Positions 6,017 to 13,640 of a DNA stretch of 13,640 nucleotides are shown here, in pieces. The stretch comes from Acidobacteriota bacterium (lineage in GTDB: Bacteria > Acidobacteriota > UBA6911). Each line of letters begins with the position of its first letter. The stretch's first letter is position 1. The stretch lies in contig JAFNAH010000005.1 in NCBI GenBank assembly GCA_017860075.1, positions 1 through 13,640 of the forward strand, read 5' to 3'. Under the pieces are notes generated by a model, which worked only from the letters and a program-made list of their open reading frames with translations, was not told where the DNA came from and searched no databases. The translations under genes were made by a program, and so were the position numbers.

Positions 6017-7863
6017 GGTCGGCCTCCTGATCCGGCGGGAGCAGCTTTAGTGATCAGCACGGGGGATTGCTTCCGGGCGAAGTACACGCGGAAGACCTCC
6101 CTGGCTAGCGGAGCGGCCGTGATGCCTCCTTTGCCGCCATGTTCTATGAACGCCGCCACGGCTATCTCCGGGGTGTCCCGGCTGGCGAAACCGACGAACC
6201 ACGAGTGATCCTCAAGCGCCGGCAGATTACCGTCGAGTTCCTTTTTCCGCTCGGCACCGATAACCTGCACCGTCCCTGTCTTGCCGCAGATGTCCAGGCC
6301 TGGGATTGCCGCGCTGTGCCCGGTGCCCCAGTTGTTGACGCTCTGCCACATTCCCGCCCGGATCGTGCTCATGGCCTCCGGGTCGATCAGTGCTGACTGC
6401 TCCGTCCGGAACTGAGACTCGTCCTTGACACCCTCGGCGCGCAGCAATACGTGGGGCGTCGTGAGCCGACCGCCGCTGGCGATACACGCGATGGCGCGGA
6501 GCATCTGGATCGGTGTCGTCGTGACTGCTCCCTGCCCGATGGAAACAGATATCGTCTCCCCCACGTACCACTTGACGCCGCGCGTCCGCTGCTTCCATTC
6601 GGGCGACGGCATCAGGCCGCTCCGCTCGCCAGGCAGATCGATTCCCGTCTTCGTGCCGAGACCCAACGCCTGGGCGTGCTCGGCGATCCTGGAGATGCCC
6701 AGCCTCCTTCCCAACTCGTAAAAGAAGATATTGCAGGAGCGGGCGATCGCATCTTCGATGCCGACAGAACCATGCCCCTGCTTGGCGCTGCAGTGAAACT
6801 CCCGGTTGTAGAAAAAGGCCGACCCCCGGCAGAAAACACGAGTGTTATCGTCCACCAGCCCTTCATCCAATCCCGCCTCGGCCATAATCACCTTGAATAT
6901 CGAGCCGGGCGGATAGGCGTTCTGTATCGCCCGGTTCTGCAGCGGGCGATCAGGGTCGTTTACTAGCTGGTTCCAGGCTTCCGGAGAGATGCGGGTCGAG
7001 AAGTTGTTGGGATCAAAAGAGGGGGAACTGGCCAGTGCCAGGATCTCACCGTTTCCGGGATCCATCGCGACGATGGCGCCGACCTTCCCCTCCAGGAGGC
7101 TTTGTGCAGTCGTCTGCAATTCGAGATCCAGGGTGAGCTGGAGGTTGTCGCCGATGACGGAATCGACTTCCTCGAGCAGACCAACCTCTCGCCCCAGGCT
7201 ATCGACAAGGACAACGCGGCTTCCGTCGTCCCCGGTCAGCTTATCGTTGTAGGTCCGCTCGACGCCGAACTTGCCCACCAGGCTGCCGACCCGGGCCCCC
7301 GGGAACGTGCCTTTGGCGAGCTCGTCCCCGGAAACCTCGCTGACGTAACCGACCACGTGCGCTCCGACCTGGCCGTACCGATACAGGCGCCGCGGTTCGC
7401 GGTCGACCTGCAGCTCGGGATGTTCCTGCTTGTGAGCTTCCACAACGGAGATGTCGTCGATCCCGACATCCTCCTTGATCACGATGGGGTGGTACACGGG
7501 CAGCGCCTTGCTGCGGCTCAGGATGGCCGAGAAATCCTCCTGGCTGATTCCCAGCCTGGCAGTCACGAACGCGGCGGTCTCATCCGTGTTCGTTACGGAT
7601 TCTCGGTACAGGAGGATGTTGAAGGAGGGCCGGTTCTCGACCAGGGGTATTCCGTTGCGATCCGTGATGGTCCCGCGCGGCGCGACAACCTGGATGGTAC
7701 GGATCCTGTTCTTCTCCGCCAGGAGGGTATACTCCGCGCCGCTGAGAATCTGCAGCTGCCACAGGCGGACGGCGAGGAGCGCACCCACCGCGATGATCGG
7801 CACGTAGAACAGGTTGAGCCTTTGCTGGATCAACTGCTTGCTGGAGTCCGCCTGCAGGTTCAC
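6013..7863 (-). CDS. mrdA: Penicillin-binding protein 2, elongation transpeptidase
   Basis: A class B penicillin-binding protein, anchored in the inner membrane with its catalytic part in the periplasm; it cross-links peptidoglycan made by RodA. Residues 18-40 form the single membrane anchor, and APRGTITDRNG (61-71) opens the pedestal domain. The transpeptidase has all three motifs: SIFK with S321 as nucleophile, SCN (376-378) and KTGT (528-531). Length 616 is normal for the family. The start is a GTG at 7863, 3 nt after the mreD stop, with no good Shine-Dalgarno sequence, so reinitiation after mreD is likely. The stop overlaps the rodA start. Confidence 0.96.
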   Translation of the reverse strand: MNLQADSSKQLIQQRLNLFYVPIIAVGALLAVRLWQLQILSGAEYTLLAEKNRIRTIQVVAPRGTITDRNGIPLVENRPSFNILLYRESVTNTDETAAFVTARLGISQEDFSAILSRSKALPVYHPIVIKEDVGIDDISVVEAHKQEHPELQVDREPRRLYRYGQVGAHVVGYVSEVSGDELAKGTFPGARVGSLVGKFGVERTYNDKLTGDDGSRVVLVDSLGREVGLLEEVDSVIGDNLQLTLDLELQTTAQSLLEGKVGAIVAMDPGNGEILALASSPSFDPNNFSTRISPEAWNQLVNDPDRPLQNRAIQNAYPPGSIFKVIMAEAGLDEGLVDDNTRVFCRGSAFFYNREFHCSAKQGHGSVGIEDAIARSCNIFFYELGRRLGISRIAEHAQALGLGTKTGIDLPGERSGLMPSPEWKQRTRGVKWYVGETISVSIGQGAVTTTPIQMLRAIACIASGGRLTTPHVLLRAEGVKDESQFRTEQSALIDPEAMSTIRAGMWQSVNNWGTGHSAAIPGLDICGKTGTVQVIGAERKKELDGNLPALEDHSWFVGFASRDTPEIAVAAFIEHGGKGGITAAPLAREVFRVYFARKQSPVLITKAAPAGSGGRP

Positions 7864-7866
7864 TTC

Positions 7867-8352
7867 TCAGTTCGCCTTGCCCGTATGAGCCTGCTGATAG
7901 GAGTCGCGGGCAGCCAGGACCAGGACTCCGACCAGCGCCGTGATCACCGCCTGCGCCAGCGACGCTTCAAGGAAGACCGGGCTCACGCGTCGTCCCAGCA
8001 GCAGGAACAGAAGAAAAACACTGAGCGAGCTGACGAAAGAGGCCCCCGCCAGCAGCGTGAATCGAATCCACCCTTCTTCCACGTTGAAGTGCTTCGCCGT
8101 CTGCCCTATAAGGAAGGCGGCCAGGGTCTTACCGAAGCCGTTAAAGCCCAGGGGCCAGCCGAGCACGGCGTCCAGCAGAATCCCGGCCAGCGAGCCGACG
8201 AAAAGCGCCTGGACCCGGCTTCGATACAGCGCCCAGTAGGTTATCAGGATCAGGGGAATATCGAGAAAATTGAACAGGAAGAAACTGTTTCCCGCGATCA
8301 TCTGGGCCACGATCGCCAGCATCGACGAGATGGCAAGGAAGAGATATTTCAT
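7867..8352 (-). CDS. mreD: Rod shape-determining membrane protein MreD
   Basis: A small multispanning inner-membrane subunit of the elongasome that associates with MreC and the RodA-PBP2 pair. The 161 residues are mostly hydrophobic, with about five membrane segments. LAGILLDAVLGWPLGFNGFG (55-74) is the most family-like part, matching the G-x-x-x-D region of MreD. The sequence family is poorly conserved, so position between mreC and mrdA is part of the evidence. ATG 8352 lies 18 nt after the mreC stop with a modest AGG-type ribosome binding site. Confidence 0.93.
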   Translation of the reverse strand: MKYLFLAISSMLAIVAQMIAGNSFFLFNFLDIPLILITYWALYRSRVQALFVGSLAGILLDAVLGWPLGFNGFGKTLAAFLIGQTAKHFNVEEGWIRFTLLAGASFVSSLSVFLLFLLLGRRVSPVFLEASLAQAVITALVGVLVLAARDSYQQAHTGKAN

Positions 8353-8370
8353 AACAACCTGGGCCGCGGT

Positions 8371-9231
8371 TCACGGTGCTGGCGGCATCGCCGGTTCGAC
8401 CTGGTCGCCGGCCCTCACGACGAGGAGGACTTCCTCTATCCGGAGCAGGTCCGCAAACGGCTCAACCTCGATCTCCCTGAACACGGTCCTGCCTTTCCTG
8501 GAGTTCACCACCTTCCCCAGGGGAATACCCTTCGGGAACACACCGTCCAATCCTGAGCACACGACTATCTCGCCGACCGCGACCTCCTCGGTGTTGTTGA
8601 TATATTCCAGGTGCAGAAGATTTCCCCCGGTGCCTCTCAGGACGCCCGGAGAACGGCTTGTCGCGAGCATCGCCCCGACCGAGGCATCTGCGTTGGTGAT
8701 GAGCTGGACCTGCGCCTGGTGAGGGGATACCAGGACGGCGCGGCCGGCGGCCCCGTACCCCGAGATCACGGCCATGTCGACCTTTACGCCGTCCGCAGTA
8801 CCCCGATCGATATACACCATGTGCGCGAGATAGTCGGGCACCCGCCCGACCACACGCGCGCCAAGAGCCTGGATGCCCCGGCTGTCCTTGAATTCGAGAA
8901 GCTGCTTCAGACGATCGTTCTCGAGCTTGAGACCGGCCAGGGCCTGGTTCTGGATCGTCAGCGCACTCAGGGTCTCCCGCAGGCTGTGGTTTTCGGCGCG
9001 GGCGCCAACCAGCCAGACGTAGCCGCTCCAGACACCCCCCAACGCCCTGGACACTGCCGACGACGCGCTCAGGAACGGGGCTCCCGATGTCACCACCCAC
9101 TTCCTGAACAGGGTGGTTCCGCCCCTGTCTTCGATCTGCAGGGAGATGAGCACGAGGTGCATCACCAGCAGCGGGATCAGTACGATCGCCGCCCGCCCTT
9201 CCTTGAGTTTCGGAGCCACCTCAAGGGACAC
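8371..9231 (-). CDS. mreC: Rod shape-determining protein MreC
   Basis: A bitopic inner-membrane protein whose periplasmic part forms filaments and activates PBP2-RodA. Residues 1-13 are cytoplasmic, about 14-33 the membrane segment, and about 78-114 a coiled coil ([20 protein letters not shown] and following). The paired beta-barrel domain follows from about 123 ([10 protein letters not shown]), with [10 protein letters not shown] (141-150) typical of the family. The tail is Pro-rich. The start is GTG 9231, preceded by GGAGG with 4 nt between. This makes it overlap the last 11 nt of mreB. A second in-frame GTG four codons on is less well placed for the ribosome binding site. Confidence 0.95.
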   Translation of the reverse strand: MSLEVAPKLKEGRAAIVLIPLLVMHLVLISLQIEDRGGTTLFRKWVVTSGAPFLSASSAVSRALGGVWSGYVWLVGARAENHSLRETLSALTIQNQALAGLKLENDRLKQLLEFKDSRGIQALGARVVGRVPDYLAHMVYIDRGTADGVKVDMAVISGYGAAGRAVLVSPHQAQVQLITNADASVGAMLATSRSPGVLRGTGGNLLHLEYINNTEEVAVGEIVVCSGLDGVFPKGIPLGKVVNSRKGRTVFREIEVEPFADLLRIEEVLLVVRAGDQVEPAMPPAP

Positions 9232-10246
9232 AGATCCTCCGCAGCAGTTTCATGTCGTAGAGCATCTTGCTGGTTCCGAGGACCACGGACGACAGCGGGT
9301 CTTCGGCGACAAAGACGGGGAGCCCCGTCTCGTCCGACAGCCGCTTGTCGAAGCGCTTCAGCAGAGCTCCTCCGCCGGTCAGGACCACACCTCGGTCCAT
9401 GATGTCGGCCGACAGTTCCGGGGGAGTGCGTTCCAGCGCCACCTTGATGGCGTTGACGATGATCGACACGCTTTCGCTGAGGGCTTCCCGTATCTCCTCG
9501 TCGGTCACGGTGATGGTCTTGGGAACGCCCTCGATGAGGTTACGGCCTTTGATTTCCATCGTCAGAGGACGTTCCAGCGGCGCGGCCGAGCCGACCTGGA
9601 TCTTGATGATCTCCGCGGTGCGCTCACCGATGAGCAGGTTGTGCTTGCGCTTCACGTACTGGATGATGGCCTCATCCATCTCGTTTCCGGCCACGCGGAC
9701 GGACCGGCTGTAGACGACTCCGGAGAGCGAAATGACCGCGATGTCGGTAGTCCCGCCGCCGATATCGACGATCATGTTGCCGCACGCTTCCGTGATCGGC
9801 AGCCCAGCTCCGATCGCCGCGACCATCGCCTGCTCGACCAGGTAAACCTCGCTCGCCTTCGCGCGCAACGCGGACTCCTGTACGGCACGCTTTTCCACCT
9901 GGGTGATTTCCGCCGGAATCCCGATGACGATGCGCGGACTCAGCAGGTGATTGCGGCTATGCGCCATCTTGATGAAGTATTTCAGCATGACCTCGGTGAC
10001 ATCAAAATCGGCGATGACCCCGTCCTTCATCGGCTTGACTGCGACGATGTCGGCCGGTGTCCGGCCGAGCATCTCCTTCGCCTCATGGCCGACGGCGAGA
10101 ACCTTCTTGTTGTTCCTCTGAAGGGCGACGATCGACGGCTCGTTCACCACGATTCCGCGCCCCTTGGCGTAAACGAGGGTATTCGCGGTACCAAGATCGA
10201 TGGCAAGATCACTCGAAAAGAAACTGAATACGGACCGGAAGCTCAT
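9221..10246 (-). CDS. mreB: Actin-like rod shape-determining protein MreB
   Basis: An ATP-binding bacterial actin that polymerises under the inner membrane and guides the elongasome. All nucleotide-binding motifs are seen: [15 protein letters not shown] (15-29, phosphate 1), [12 protein letters not shown] (160-171, phosphate 2) and VLTGGGALL (288-296, adenosine). The N-terminal [12 protein letters not shown] segment looks amphipathic and may bind the membrane. At 341 residues the length is standard. The ATG at 10246 lies 6 nt after the stop of the GGDEF gene, with AGGGA just upstream that overlaps the upstream gene's end, so the two are probably coupled. The gene overlaps mreC by 11 nt. Confidence 0.98.
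   Translation of the reverse strand: MSFRSVFSFFSSDLAIDLGTANTLVYAKGRGIVVNEPSIVALQRNNKKVLAVGHEAKEMLGRTPADIVAVKPMKDGVIADFDVTEVMLKYFIKMAHSRNHLLSPRIVIGIPAEITQVEKRAVQESALRAKASEVYLVEQAMVAAIGAGLPITEACGNMIVDIGGGTTDIAVISLSGVVYSRSVRVAGNEMDEAIIQYVKRKHNLLIGERTAEIIKIQVGSAAPLERPLTMEIKGRNLIEGVPKTITVTDEEIREALSESVSIIVNAIKVALERTPPELSADIMDRGVVLTGGGALLKRFDKRLSDETGLPVFVAEDPLSSVVLGTSKMLYDMKLLRRICVP
9236..9240 (-). promoter_or_regulatory. Ribosome binding site of mreC inside mreB
   Basis: GGAGG on the minus strand lies within the last codons of mreB, 4 nt before the GTG at 9231. It favours this start over the second in-frame GTG. Confidence 0.6.
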
Positions 10247-10252
10247 AGTTCC

Positions 10253-11650
10253 CTATACAGCAACCTTTATGCTGTTCCTGGACAGTTCTTTCGCGCGGTA
10301 CATGGCGGCATCCGCCTTCTTGATCAATCCCTCGGCAGTCAGGGTGTGCTTGGGGCAGTTCGCGATCCCGAGGCTGACCGTCATGCGGATGTTCACGTTC
10401 TGCGCGACGAATTCGTAATCCTCAACCTTCTTGCGGATCCTCTCCGCAATTACCATGGCGCCGCTGAGCGGCGTTTCCGGGAGTATGACGACAAACTCGT
10501 CGCCGCCGTACCGCCCGATGATGTCTGTCTCACGCACGATCTTGCGAAACACCTGGGCCAGCTCCGCGAGGGCTCGGCTGCCGACGAGGTGGCCGAAGGT
10601 ATCGTTTATGCGTTTGAAGCCATCGACGTCTATGAAAAGGAGTGAGAGTTTCTTCTTGTACCGCAGGCAGCGCTTTACCTCCGACACCAGGTATCCCATG
10701 AGGTAACGGTAATTGAAGACCTTGGTGAGGTCGTCCGTGACCGTCAGCCTCTCGGAGTATTCGAACATGTGAATGGTGCGTACCGCCACCGTGATCGGAT
10801 GGATCAGCATCTGGATGAGCTTCTCATCCTCCGCCGTGAAGCCGCCTTCCTTCCTGTTAATCAGCTCGATAACGCCGATCCGCTCTCCCCTGAGCTGCAG
10901 AGGAAAGCAAAGAATGGATTGGATCGGCGTGCCTTCCCGGCCGTGAGAAGGCCTGAGTTCGAACGAGTAACTATTGTTGACGTAGGGCGAACCGGTCTGC
11001 AGCACGTTGTCCACAATCGTCGCATTTGCCTCGGCGTGGAAGATGTCGATATCCTTGATATTGTCCGTGCTGTAGCTCCTCTGCAAACCGGTCCCGTCCT
11101 CACCGACGAGGTAAACCAGGCACTCCTCTGCCGGGACGTGAGCCAGGATCCTGTGAATCAGGAGATTCATACCCAGCCGGCGATCGCTGACACTCCAGGA
11201 ACACTCCATCACACTGACAAGCGCTTCAAAGAAATCATCGAGTCTGTCAGCCATCCGCCGCAGCCCGGCCAGTTCATGCTGGTGAGCCCTCGACAGCGAC
11301 AGCGTGTCCACCAGCAACCGCGCAAGCGCGAACGGGAGAGGAAGCCGCAGTACCAGTCTGCCTCCCTGACTGGTCAGGGTTTCCGCAGTGGCTGCTTTCG
11401 GGTCGGTCCGGTAGCCAATCAGCTCCGCGCCCGGAAATATTGTGGCGAGGTGTCTGCAAACCCTGTCCTCGTCCGCATCTGCGGGAAGGAGAACAGCCAG
11501 AAAGTCGCGCCTCGACACCGACGGGCCTGCCAGAAGAGCCTTGTGGTCATAAAATTCGAATCGCCAGGGCACCTCCTCCGGCAAACGGTCTTCGAATATC
11601 CGGGGCTCTGCCTCGCCGTAGAGAACACCAATTTTGATTACATCCGGCAT
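10253..11650 (-). CDS. GAF-GGDEF nucleotide cyclase with Hypr-type serine, first gene of mre operon
   Basis: A cytoplasmic cyclic dinucleotide synthase by domain content. Numbering is from ATG 11650 (MPDVIKIG), 465 aa. A TTG at 11668 could add six residues; neither start has a good ribosome binding site. Residues 1-115 look like a degenerate receiver domain (alternating strands IKIGVL, WRFEFY, FLAVLL, AELIGY), without an evident phospho-acceptor Asp after strand 3. About 147-291 is a GAF domain and 301-465 a GGDEF domain. Metal-binding D341, the GGDEF motif (382-386) and the inhibitory RETD site (373-376, five residues before GGDEF) are intact. In FGHLVGSRAL, S358 replaces the Asp of the usual GHxxGD, equivalent to PleD D344 that contacts guanine. 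Serine here marks Hypr GGDEF enzymes making 3',3'-cGAMP. The product is therefore c-di-GMP, cGAMP or a mixture. The stop is 6 nt from mreB. Confidence 0.93.
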   Translation of the reverse strand: MPDVIKIGVLYGEAEPRIFEDRLPEEVPWRFEFYDHKALLAGPSVSRRDFLAVLLPADADEDRVCRHLATIFPGAELIGYRTDPKAATAETLTSQGGRLVLRLPLPFALARLLVDTLSLSRAHQHELAGLRRMADRLDDFFEALVSVMECSWSVSDRRLGMNLLIHRILAHVPAEECLVYLVGEDGTGLQRSYSTDNIKDIDIFHAEANATIVDNVLQTGSPYVNNSYSFELRPSHGREGTPIQSILCFPLQLRGERIGVIELINRKEGGFTAEDEKLIQMLIHPITVAVRTIHMFEYSERLTVTDDLTKVFNYRYLMGYLVSEVKRCLRYKKKLSLLFIDVDGFKRINDTFGHLVGSRALAELAQVFRKIVRETDIIGRYGGDEFVVILPETPLSGAMVIAERIRKKVEDYEFVAQNVNIRMTVSLGIANCPKHTLTAEGLIKKADAAMYRAKELSRNSIKVAV

Positions 11651-11776
11651 CAGGAAACCACGGATCAAGTAAGACTACGCCTGCGTCGGCAAGTACTTGG
11701 GAACAAGGATTTTGCTGCCGGAGAAGTGGCGTCCGGACCCGCCCGTTCAACAGACGTTCCGGTCATCGTCAGCTCG

Positions 11777-11792
11777 GGGGCAGACCTGCCCC
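11777..11792. repeat. 16-bp palindrome in the leader of the GGDEF-mre operon
   Basis: GGGGCAG and CTGCCCC are separated by two bases. It lies about 15-30 nt after the predicted transcription start near 11806. As RNA it would form a 6-pair stem with a 4-nt loop. As DNA it is a symmetrical site that a dimeric regulator could bind. No T-run follows on the operon strand. Confidence 0.5.
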
Positions 11793-11802
11793 TTGCTTCC
11801 CG

Positions 11803-11849
11803 AAAGTCATTTATTATAGCAGAAACAGGGCTCCCCTCATAAAAGTCAT
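11803..11849 (-). repeat. ATGACTTT direct repeats around the operon promoter
   Basis: ATGACTTT occurs at 11849-11842 and again at 11810-11803 on the minus strand, 39 bp apart. One copy sits near position -40 and the other over the predicted transcription start. They could be operator half-sites, but eight bases is short. Confidence 0.3.
11813..11821 (-). promoter_or_regulatory. Extended -10 promoter of the GGDEF-mreBCD-mrdA-rodA operon
   Basis: The minus strand reads TGC directly followed by a perfect TATAAT (11818-11813). No good -35 hexamer is present; TTATGA at 18 nt is a 3/6 match. This is consistent with an extended -10 promoter. Transcription would begin near 11806, giving a leader of about 156 nt to the ATG at 11650. 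Confidence 0.6.
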
Positions 11850-12026
11850 GATTCCACTGTTAATCCAGTAAGTTACGGGCGGCCCGAATCGGACGCCTCA
11901 TCGACAGCGTCCCTGGTCAGCGCGGCAGGCTCGGAAATCGTGCTTCCGCGAAGCGCGCCCGCTTCTTTTACCGGCAGGCAGCACCCGCCATTTTCGCACG
12001 GAGGCCGCTCTTGGGTGAACACGATG
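11822..12026. other. Spacer between the divergent operon and foldase promoters
   Basis: About 205 nt without a supportable gene. The only clear structure is a plus-strand hairpin, GAAGCG-CGCC-CGCTTC, followed by TTTT at 11950-11969. It looks like a short intrinsic terminator, but no plus-strand gene lies upstream of it. It might end stray transcription moving toward the foldase gene or be accidental. Confidence 0.35.
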
Positions 12027-12035
12027 TGCTATACT
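12027..12035 (+). promoter_or_regulatory. Extended -10 promoter of the parvulin foldase gene
   Basis: TGC directly followed by TATACT (5/6 match to TATAAT) lies 40 nt before the start codon. No strong -35 hexamer is seen at the usual distance. The predicted transcription start is near 12042. Confidence 0.5.
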
Positions 12036-12058
12036 TTTCGCCTTTCGATATCTCCCCT

Positions 12059-12063
12059 GGAGG
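12059..12063 (+). promoter_or_regulatory. Ribosome binding site of the parvulin foldase gene
   Basis: GGAGG lies 12 nt before the ATG at 12076, somewhat farther than usual. The next in-frame ATG, four codons on, would be even farther, so 12076 is kept. Confidence 0.5.
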
Positions 12064-12075
12064 CTGGCGTTTGAC

Positions 12076-13640
12076 ATGCTCGACCTAATGCGCCGCAAAA
12101 CGCGGCTCAAGGCTGTACTCTGGCTGGTAATTATCGGCCTGGCACTCGGTATGCTTCTCCTTTTCGTCCCCGGCGGACAGATGGGCGATTCCGGCATGGG
12201 ATCTGCCGCTGCTACGGTAGACGGTCAACCAATCCCCCTCAAAGACTTCTGGCAGACTTATCGGCGGGTTTTGGATAACTATAGCGCCGGCGGCAGGAAT
12301 CGGCTCGATCCGGAGATGATCAAGGCGCTGGGCATCGGCAAGATGGCTCTCGACTCGCTGATCACCGCCAAGGTTCTGGATTACGAAGCCAGGAGGATGG
12401 GCTTGACGGTCACTCCCGATGAATTGCGCCGGGCGATCGAGACGTATCCCGGCTTCCAGGACCGCGGCGCCTTCATAGGTGTGGAACGCTACCGGGCTGT
12501 CCTTGCAGCCAACAGCCTGACCGTGACCGAATTCGAGAACAACGTGCGCAACTCGCTGCTCGGGAGAAAGCTGCAGAACGTCCTTGCCGACTCGGTGGAG
12601 GTGTCGGACAAGGAAATCCGCGACGAGTTCATTCGTCAGAACCAGGAGGCGCAGGTCCAGTTTGTCGTCTTCAGGAAGGACGATTTCAAGAAGGATGTCA
12701 AGCCGACCGAAACCGAACTGCGCGCCTACTTCGACAAGAACAAGGACAAGTATTTCATCAAGGAGCAGAGGAAGGTACGGTACCTCCTCCTCTCGATCCC
12801 CGAGCTTGCCCCGACGATCAAGGTCACCGAAAACGACATACAGGACGCGTGGGCCAGACAGCCTCACGACGAGACCGTGGACGCAAGCCACATCCTGTTC
12901 AAGCTGGAGGATCCCTCAAAAGATGCCGAGGTGAGGGCGAAGGCAGAGCAGGTCCTCAAACAAATCCAGGCGGGCGGCGATTTTGCGGAGCTCGCCAGGA
13001 AGTACTCCGAAGACACCGGGAGCGCGCAGCAGGGAGGAAACCTGGGGCCCTTTACGCGCGGCCGCATGGTCAGGGAGTTCGAAAACGTCGCTTTCTCTCT
13101 CAAGCCGGGCGAGGTGTCCGGCCTGGTCCGGACGCAGTTCGGATATCACATCATCAAGGTCCTGAGCCGCGAGGTCCCGACGCTGGAAGCAAACCGCAAG
13201 TCCATCGAGGCTTCCATCCAGCAGCAGCGTGCAAGCGAGGTGGCAAAAGCCAAGGCGGCTGAAGCGGCCAGGCTGACGGAAACGAACAAGGATCTCAATG
13301 CCGTGGCGAAATCCCTGGGTGTCCCTGCCCAGGTCCGCGAAACGGGTCTCATGGCAAAGAACTCCGACCCTCTCGCCAACGGGATCAGCCAGCAGATGCT
13401 CGACGAGGTTTTCCAGCTCAAGGAGATCAACTCAATAGGCAAGCCCGTTGAGCATCCCATGGGCCAGGCGATTCCTCAACTCATGGAGACGCGCCTGCCC
13501 AAGCCGCCGGACTTCGCCGAAGCCCGGGCCGCGGTCGAGAAGGACCTGATCGACGCTCGCGCGGGGGAGCTGATGCAGGCTGAGGCGAAGAAGCTCTCCG
13601 GCGAGGCGGTCCAGGCCGCCAGCCTCGAAGCGGCCGCGAA
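12076..13640 (+). CDS. Membrane-anchored parvulin peptidyl-prolyl isomerase (PpiD/SurA-like), 3' end missing
   Basis: A periplasmic folding factor held in the inner membrane that isomerises prolyl bonds and helps exported proteins fold. Residues 1-11 are cytoplasmic and basic (RRKTRLK), about 12-32 form the membrane anchor. Residues 45-260 are a SurA/PpiD-like chaperone region rich in charged helices (VSDKEIRDEFIRQNQEAQVQ). About 270-366 is the parvulin domain: ASHILFKLED, DFAELARKYSEDTGSAQQGG, GPFTRGRMV and FGYHIIKVLSRE. The frame is open at the window end after 521 codons; PpiD proteins usually run to about 620-640. The gene is divergent from the mre operon. Whether it is a true PpiD orthologue cannot be decided here, so no symbol is given. 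Confidence 0.93.
   Translation, partial: MLDLMRRKTRLKAVLWLVIIGLALGMLLLFVPGGQMGDSGMGSAAATVDGQPIPLKDFWQTYRRVLDNYSAGGRNRLDPEMIKALGIGKMALDSLITAKVLDYEARRMGLTVTPDELRRAIETYPGFQDRGAFIGVERYRAVLAANSLTVTEFENNVRNSLLGRKLQNVLADSVEVSDKEIRDEFIRQNQEAQVQFVVFRKDDFKKDVKPTETELRAYFDKNKDKYFIKEQRKVRYLLLSIPELAPTIKVTENDIQDAWARQPHDETVDASHILFKLEDPSKDAEVRAKAEQVLKQIQAGGDFAELARKYSEDTGSAQQGGNLGPFTRGRMVREFENVAFSLKPGEVSGLVRTQFGYHIIKVLSREVPTLEANRKSIEASIQQQRASEVAKAKAAEAARLTETNKDLNAVAKSLGVPAQVRETGLMAKNSDPLANGISQQMLDEVFQLKEINSIGKPVEHPMGQAIPQLMETRLPKPPDFAEARAAVEKDLIDARAGELMQAEAKKLSGEAVQAASLEAAA

Noticed and set aside
7102..8556. 484-codon plus-strand open frame opposite mrdA, mreD and mreC
   Set aside because: Antisense shadow of three certain genes, low-complexity Arg/Gln/Asp composition and no family resemblance.
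9113..10645. 510-codon plus-strand open frame opposite mreC, mreB and the cyclase
   Set aside because: It is fully antisense to three well-supported genes, its protein is rich in Arg, Asp and His without recognisable motifs, and long antisense frames are expected at this GC content.
11950..11969. Plus-strand intrinsic terminator GAAGCG-CGCC-CGCTTC-TTTT
   Set aside because: Not called as a functional terminator, because no plus-strand gene or convincing small-RNA promoter precedes it; it is mentioned only under the spacer region.
12085..12891. 268-codon minus-strand frame opposite the parvulin gene
   Set aside because: The plus-strand frame has a clear membrane anchor, chaperone region and parvulin domain; the opposite frame has no recognisable features.

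Overview
The window reads as a chromosomal housekeeping segment of a GC-rich Gram-negative bacterium. It carries a complete rod-shape operon (mreB, mreC, mreD, a class B penicillin-binding protein and rodA), an RNase E/G, a two-domain MazG, a DUF1844 protein, ribF and a membrane-anchored parvulin foldase. The gene order and the flavour of the proteins, especially DUF1844 and an RNase E/G with a very large insertion in its S1 domain, point to Acidobacteriota or a near relative. This is an inference from recall; no database search was possible. No rRNA, tRNA, CRISPR array, transposase or phage gene was seen.

Layout. (1) 1-1210, minus: a DUF1844 gene followed 2-8 nt later by ribF, which runs off the left edge. 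(2) 1211-1328: a compact divergent promoter region. (3) 1329-2180, plus: mazG, convergent with the next gene, their stop codons 4 nt apart. (4) 2185-4185, minus: RNase E/G. (5) 4186-4924: about 740 nt with no convincing gene. It holds a probable terminator behind rodA, a possible promoter for the RNase gene and several inverted repeats. (6) 4925-11650, minus: a tightly packed six-gene operon, read in the order GGDEF enzyme, mreB, mreC, mreD, mrdA, rodA. Adjacent genes overlap or lie 18 nt or less apart. (7) 11651-12075: a divergent control region. (8) 12076-13640, plus: a PpiD/SurA-like peptidyl-prolyl isomerase, open at the right edge.

How the genes work together. MreB filaments, MreC, MreD, the transpeptidase PBP2 and the glycosyltransferase RodA form the elongasome that builds the lateral cell wall. 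The divergent foldase probably helps envelope proteins fold. The first gene of the elongasome operon is a nucleotide second-messenger enzyme with a receiver-like region, a GAF domain and a GGDEF domain, only 6 nt from mreB.

The most interesting point is in that enzyme. Its GGDEF motif and product-inhibition RxxD motif are intact. However, the aspartate that reads the guanine base (PleD D344) is replaced by serine, the substitution that marks the Hypr GGDEF enzymes, which make 3',3'-cGAMP. The window may therefore show a cGAMP (or mixed dinucleotide) synthase transcribed together with the cell-shape machinery. The operon promoter is a near-perfect extended -10 element, with short direct repeats around it and a 16-bp palindrome at the start of the leader.
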